Source: Cryptomeria japonica | Taxonomy: Eukaryota > Streptophyta > Pinopsida > Cupressales > Cupressaceae | Direction: 5' to 3' | Length of the DNA stretch: 64,000 nucleotides | NCBI RefSeq assembly: GCF_030272615.1 | Contig: NC_081406.1 | Coordinates: 267,521,692 to 267,585,691 of the forward strand | Shown: positions 59,327-64,000 of the stretch, in pieces | Layout of the letters: the number at the start of each line of letters is the position of its first letter | How positions within the stretch are numbered: the first letter of the stretch is position 1 | Program-made: the position numbers and the translations under genes | Notes under the pieces: model-generated | What the model was told of the DNA's origin: nothing | What the model saw: only the letters and a program-made list of their open reading frames with translations | The model's database searches: none

Positions 59327-59627
59327 GGAATAATCCTTAGGGGATATTGCAGCAAGTTGAAAATCATGCATTCTACCCTCGGTTGGTGGTGAGAAGATAC
59401 ATTTCTTCTTTACCAAAAGGTGTGTTAAGTTTTCACTTAGCCGGCAAGAATTTAATGTGGTTGTTGAAAGATATTTCATTATATAACACTGGAAAACCCT
59501 CATTTCAAACTCACTGAGCATTCAAACAATTAGAGAGTGCAAAACTAAGCAAGGGCATTCTAAGGCGAAGCTGTGAAGTGATTTTCAAGCATTCAAAATT
59601 TTGGTTAAGAGGTATTTATCTTTTGAA

Positions 59628-62366
59628 ATGGCAACCTCATCTTGTATTCCTGAGTTTATTGCAAAAACTATCATTGTGGAAAATGTCAAATGCCCTAGAC
59701 CCGTGTTTAATATTATCCCTGAGATTGCAAAACATGATGATTCTGTTGGAGCTTTTTAAAAAATTTTGAAGGGTGCAACATTTGCTGAAGACCCTAGAAT
59801 CTACATACATTGCAACATAGAAAACCTAGGGATTGAAGATCTGAAGAAAATATTTAATGAGGTTATTACCGATGGAAATGGTGTGATTAAACCTGAACAT
59901 AAGATTGTGGAAGACTTAGGTTTTGTAGAAATTATGAACATTTCCGAATTTCTAAAGGAAGTTGTAAGACTTGTATTGAGCAGAGTTGATGGAGAGATCA
60001 TGTGGTTAGAGTCAATCTGCAAGATAACCAAGGAAGCAATTAAGGCAGTTACTAGTTTACCTTCAACTAGTAGTAGGCCTGATAAAACCAAGAAAATACC
60101 TAACAAAGGAGTTATGGAGTTAACCGGAGCCACATCTGATAAAATATCACTTAGAGTGAATGATGTTAATGATATAAATGTGAAATATGTAAGTATGGTA
60201 CTAGGATACAAAGCAACACATGCAAATAGACTGAATTCTGTTTCTAGCCTTTGTATTCATAGTGCATATGAGATGGTGAAGAATAATGCTAAGATTGATG
60301 TGTGTGAATGGCTTAAAGATGAACTGATTGATAACTTAAAGAAGATTAAGGGAGATAAGAAAGGTACTTTCCATTTTGGAAACCTACTAGTATGCCTGAT
60401 ACTATACTTTACTGAAGAAATACCCGACATAAGTCACAAAGATTTTGGTAATGACATCCCGGTAGGAAAACAGATACTAGAATCTTTCACCAGTATGGGC
60501 ACTGACTATGATAAGAACATTACACACTACTTCAAAATATTTCAAACTAAGATGAGAGAAAGAGAGAGACTACCGCAGAGAGTAATTGATAAGTATGACA
60601 AGCAAAATTGTTTTGTCATTAAGTAAGATGAGACTTGGATGGAAGCAGTAAGCCCTAGAACTATTTGGGTTATGAGGTAGACCTATCTGTTCTGGAGACA
60701 TATGCTAAAGCTCTGCTTGATGTACCAAGGGAGTCATCTGAGAAATTCTTTGGTAATGCAGAAACCATTGAGAGTAATGTATCTATGGAGAAGAGGACAA
60801 AAAGAAGAGAAAATTTTATTAGAGATGCCTCCAAGAAGGTCAAAGAAATCAAAGAAAATGTCATGAATATCAGTGATATATCAGCAAGTGAGCTTGAAGG
60901 ACTACAACCTGAAACACCTGTTTCACCAGTTGTAACATCCTCTGATATTGACAGTGGTAAGGTTGCTGAGTTTAAGAGAGTGGAAAGGAAAAGGAAAACC
61001 CCACCGGTACCATCTCCTTCACCTAAGAAAACTAGGACACTAAGGAAGAATCAACAAGCAGTTAGGGAATCGTAGAAGAAGCTTACACCAAAGAAGAAAC
61101 AGACATTGGTTACCCCTACTCTGGATGATCTACTGAATGAGATTACAGAGGAAGGTAATCTGGTAAATGTAAATAAGTGGTATAATTCTTCCAATGATTC
61201 TGACAAAAAGACCATTGAAGAAAGCATTATTCTACATTTAGATATTTACAAGAAAGTTTTAATAGAAGTGATTAATGATTTACCCAATGATTTGTATATG
61301 AGATTGGAAGCTAAAAGGCTATCTCTGATGGAATTGGACAAGAAGTTGAAATTTGAAGCACTCTTGGATGTACATCTAGTAAATTCTAAGGAAGAGATAG
61401 ATGAGCTTATTTCTGAAGCTAACTAGTCAATATTTGTTAGTGGACACCGACAAGTGAGCCTGATGGATGGAAGGGTTAAGGAAATTGTAGACAAGACTGC
61501 AGATAAATGGGACATATTCTTTATAGATAAGGAAAAGAAAGAGGAAAGAAGCAAACCGAAAGTAGAAAAGACATTCAAGGTATATTAAAAAGACAAGGGA
61601 AAAGGTAAAGTAGGTGGTGTACCTTCTATAAAAGTAACAGATAACATCCCTCCACAAAATCAGGACACCCCTCCATTAGCACCTTCATCACCAGTACATA
61701 CAGCTAATCCACCAAATATAGCTACTGAAGGTATAACCCATGATGATACTAACCCAGAGTCTGAGATACTTTTTACAATGAATGTGGATACACAAAATAT
61801 AAAAATTGTTGTGGACAAAGAGACTGCAGAGGTTAAGGCAGATAGTGTTGAGGACATAAAGATTTTAGAGAAACTGGCACAAACTGTTGACTCTCAGGAA
61901 ACTGAGATACCAACCCAAATAGAGCAACTAGAGACTGAGAAACAAACAAAGGACAGGACAACTAGCACAGAGCCAATGGAATCTGAGAAATTGACAATGG
62001 TACTAACAAAGAAACAATCTGAGGCAAAGGTTCATGTTGAATCCGTGACACCGATAGTTGCAGAGGAGCTTAATCAGACTGAGAAACCATTAAAGGTAGA
62101 GGTATAGACACAAACAGATCCACCAAAAGAAAATGTAAGTAAAGTGGATGCATATGATGGAAGTAAAGAGGATATAGTGAAGGCAATTGGTCAAACATCT
62201 ATTGAGAAGAAACCCACAGTAGAACCGAGCACATCTACACGTGAATTCAGACCCACTAACATTATAGAGGTTCTTTTGGATTCCATTAAGAGGATTACTG
62301 ATTGCAATGCCTTAGCATTTAAGGAAATTGATAACACATTTACTTATCCATTTTGTAGTCAGTGAG
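59628..62366 (+). pseudogene. Accessory ORF of C4, no known family
   Basis: From ATG 59628 (MATSSCIPEFIAKTI) one frame runs to 60626 with a TAA at 59757. After a frame change near 60640 it continues in another frame to 62364, interrupted by TAG 61073, TAG 61424, TAA 61586 and TAG 62105. The first 330 residues look globular and helical (VSSLCIHSAYEMVKNNAKID, FHFGNLLVCLILYF). The rest is Lys/Glu-rich with Pro-Ser breaks (PSPSPKKTRTLRKN, PTVEPSTST). Layout and some helix patterns resemble the CACTA cargo ORF at 22254-25980. It ends inside the truncated 3' LTR. No protease, RT or integrase motif is found in it. Confidence 0.6.
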
Positions 62367-62706
62367 ACTCTTATTTGAGCAGTGAGCTCTAGGTTGTTGG
62401 CATCCCTGCATGTGCAGGCCCCTTATTGTAAGTAGTATTTATTTATTGGCTAGTGAGTAAATATTGTGGGTCACAAATCCCACCGAAGTTTTTCCCACAC
62501 TGGGTTTCCTCATTAAATATCTCGTGTTATGGTGTGTTTCTATGTTGTCTCTATTATTTCTGTTTACTGCATTAATTCTTATTTACTGATACACTGTTTT
62601 GGGTTGCAAAGTTATAAATAAGTCTAAATATTCTATAAACTGGTTAGACACTGACTCACCCCCCTCCCCCCTCTCAATGTCTTTGGGACTGTCATTGAAT
62701 CTAATA
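62346..62706 (+). repeat. Truncated 3' LTR of C4
   Basis: It matches 57863-58211 starting TTATCCATTTTGTAGTCAG and ends CTAATA (the CA end mutated to TA). The first 448 bases of the LTR are missing. Confidence 0.9.
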
Positions 62707-64000
62707 GTTGGATCACTCAGTGGCTGATGCAATTGTACCTGTTAAGGGGCCTGCTGGTTGAAACAAGACAAACAAAATCCTTTTTTTTTGTAGTTTTGAT
62801 TTTCACTTGATAAAGAAATGTCAAAATATAGGTCTAGTTAGCAAGAGATAAATAAAATCAATTTTAACAACTGAGCGAATTATGAAGTTAGTGTATCACG
62901 GAGAGGTATTATCAATAGCACTTCAAACAACAGTTACATAAATGTTCCAATAAATATGCAAAGTCAATCAACTCATATACAAATGAAATTAGATACCAAG
63001 AGATCATAAAATTGTTCTACCACTTCATCCTCATATACCATTTACATGTGTAATATGATTCATAAAATGATAAAATTGAAAGGACAAGTTACTAATTCAA
63101 ATGAGAGAAGATACTAGACTATGAAGTACATCAACCATGAAGACATGTATTGCATATCAGGCAATCCAAAAGTTGCTTTGTATTAATCTTGAAGACTGAA
63201 AGACAATGTCTCAATTGTAACAAAATAGGTACGAGAAATAAATTGCATAGAAGACTAAATTCTCTAGTTAAATGGCTTTGAATCATCAATTTCCGAACCC
63301 TCTAAATGGCCCAAATTTTACAATTTATAGAATTTTCCCCTACACCTTAGGAAGGAATCATGACTACAAACTAGGATTACGAAATGGTGGGAGTCACAGT
63401 TGACATGCAAGTCGTTGCCTATGAACTCCACTTAACTATTACTAAACTAGTGCTCAATGTTCACTTTTGTAATGGTGCTCCAGAGTCAAGAGCTTCAAAA
63501 CATGCAAAAATGATACAAAATAAAAGCAAGTGTGAGATGTAGTATCAGTTGAGGGAAGATTTGTGCTAGCAGTGGCGGTGATCCAACATGCATTTTCTTT
63601 TTACAACAACCTGTTTGTCTTTTATTCCTTTTGTAGTTCTCGTAGTTGCTGATGAAGCATTATATGGAAGCGGTTGGTGGGTCAACAATATACTCAATTT
63701 TGAATTTAGAAACTCTGAGCATGTCCTATGTACTCTCTAGTATGTCTCAAATATCAAGGCTTGACCCTAATATTGGTATTTAATGGTTGGTGGGTTTTTC
63801 TCCAATTTAATCTCTCCTCTAGTCTTCTTTCGGGATGAGGTGGAAGGCACCATAAGTTTGTTTCAACCTGCAACACAAGATACATAATCAACTTCATCAT
63901 ATTTGAAAAACCATAAAGGACTCTGGAATTCAGGGATTCTAGGGTCTTCAAAGAGTTTATTATTGATGGTTTTGGGATCTCAGGGTTTTGGGGTCCATTA
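62707..64000 (+). repeat. Repeat segment C (continues beyond the window)
   Basis: It starts GTTGGATCACTCAGTGG, aligning with 55055 onward, and follows segment B throughout. The minisatellite begins at about 63955. No gene is seen. Confidence 0.85.

Larger units (their letters stand above)
57415..62706 (+). mobile_element. Non-autonomous copia-type element C4 with Gag and accessory ORF
   Basis: The 5' LTR (57415-58211) and a shortened 3' LTR (about 62346-62706) flank an interior with an iMet primer site, a zinc-knuckle Gag and a large accessory ORF. No protease, integrase or RT is present. The flanks are ATTGG and GTTGG. Segment B contains the empty site (GTTGGATCACTCAG at about 55055), which fits the insertion point exactly. 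The 3' LTR lacks about 450 bases of its 5' part, and its start is fused to the end of the accessory ORF. A deletion therefore removed whatever lay between, possibly pol. Confidence 0.9.

Overview
The window is nuclear DNA of a land plant with a large, repeat-filled genome. It is AT-rich, has almost no intact coding sequence, and is built of nested transposable elements. The PLS-type pentatricopeptide (PPR) fragment shows it is plant DNA. The element types (Ty1/copia with an iMet primer site, Tat-like Ty3/gypsy with very long LTRs and leaders, and a large CACTA transposon) suggest a seed plant. A gymnosperm is my guess, not something the sequence proves. I see no tRNA, rRNA, CRISPR array or clearly functional host gene.

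Layout, left to right. Positions 1-1020 are one arm of an inverted repeat whose partner is 34383-35415. The arm holds a PPR scrap and runs into a fragment resembling a caulimovirid movement protein. 1900-4440 is a dead minus-strand copia element. 4565-7500 is a plus-strand gypsy protease remnant with its 3' region, followed by a long (TG)n(AG)n microsatellite. 8363-15414 is a well-bounded non-autonomous LTR element (called E1 here) with a Pro/Ser-rich ORF. It sits inside a copia LTR that ends near 16421 and is followed by an iMet primer site.

A minus-strand gypsy element (G1; LTRs 16443-18059 and 40871-42015) carries gag/protease remnants at 37213-39975 but no reverse transcriptase. It is split by a 16.8-kb CACTA transposon (19730-36528). 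The CACTA element has CACTA...TAGTG ends, an AAA target duplication, a subterminal motif array, minus-strand TnpD-like and TnpA-like transposase genes (both damaged), a captured PPR fragment, and a large plus-strand cargo ORF (22254-25980) that keeps one frame despite ten stop codons.

A second minus-strand gypsy element (G2) begins at 42016, cuts G1's far LTR and continues to its integrase and RNase H remnants (50265-52310). Inside G2 is a neatly bounded non-coding copia-type element (C3, 44148-48818, TSD TGAAT). From 52310 to the end are three related long repeat segments (A, B, C) rich in a GGGATCC/GGTTCC minisatellite. Segment C is interrupted by another copia-type element (C4, 57415-62706) that encodes a zinc-knuckle Gag and an accessory ORF but no pol.

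The common theme is non-autonomous elements carrying unusual accessory ORFs in place of pol: E1's Pro/Ser repeat protein, G1's repeat polyprotein, C4's accessory ORF and the CACTA cargo ORF. The last two look alike in layout. Decay of these frames is dominated by stops explainable as C-to-T changes, as expected of methylated, silenced repeats.
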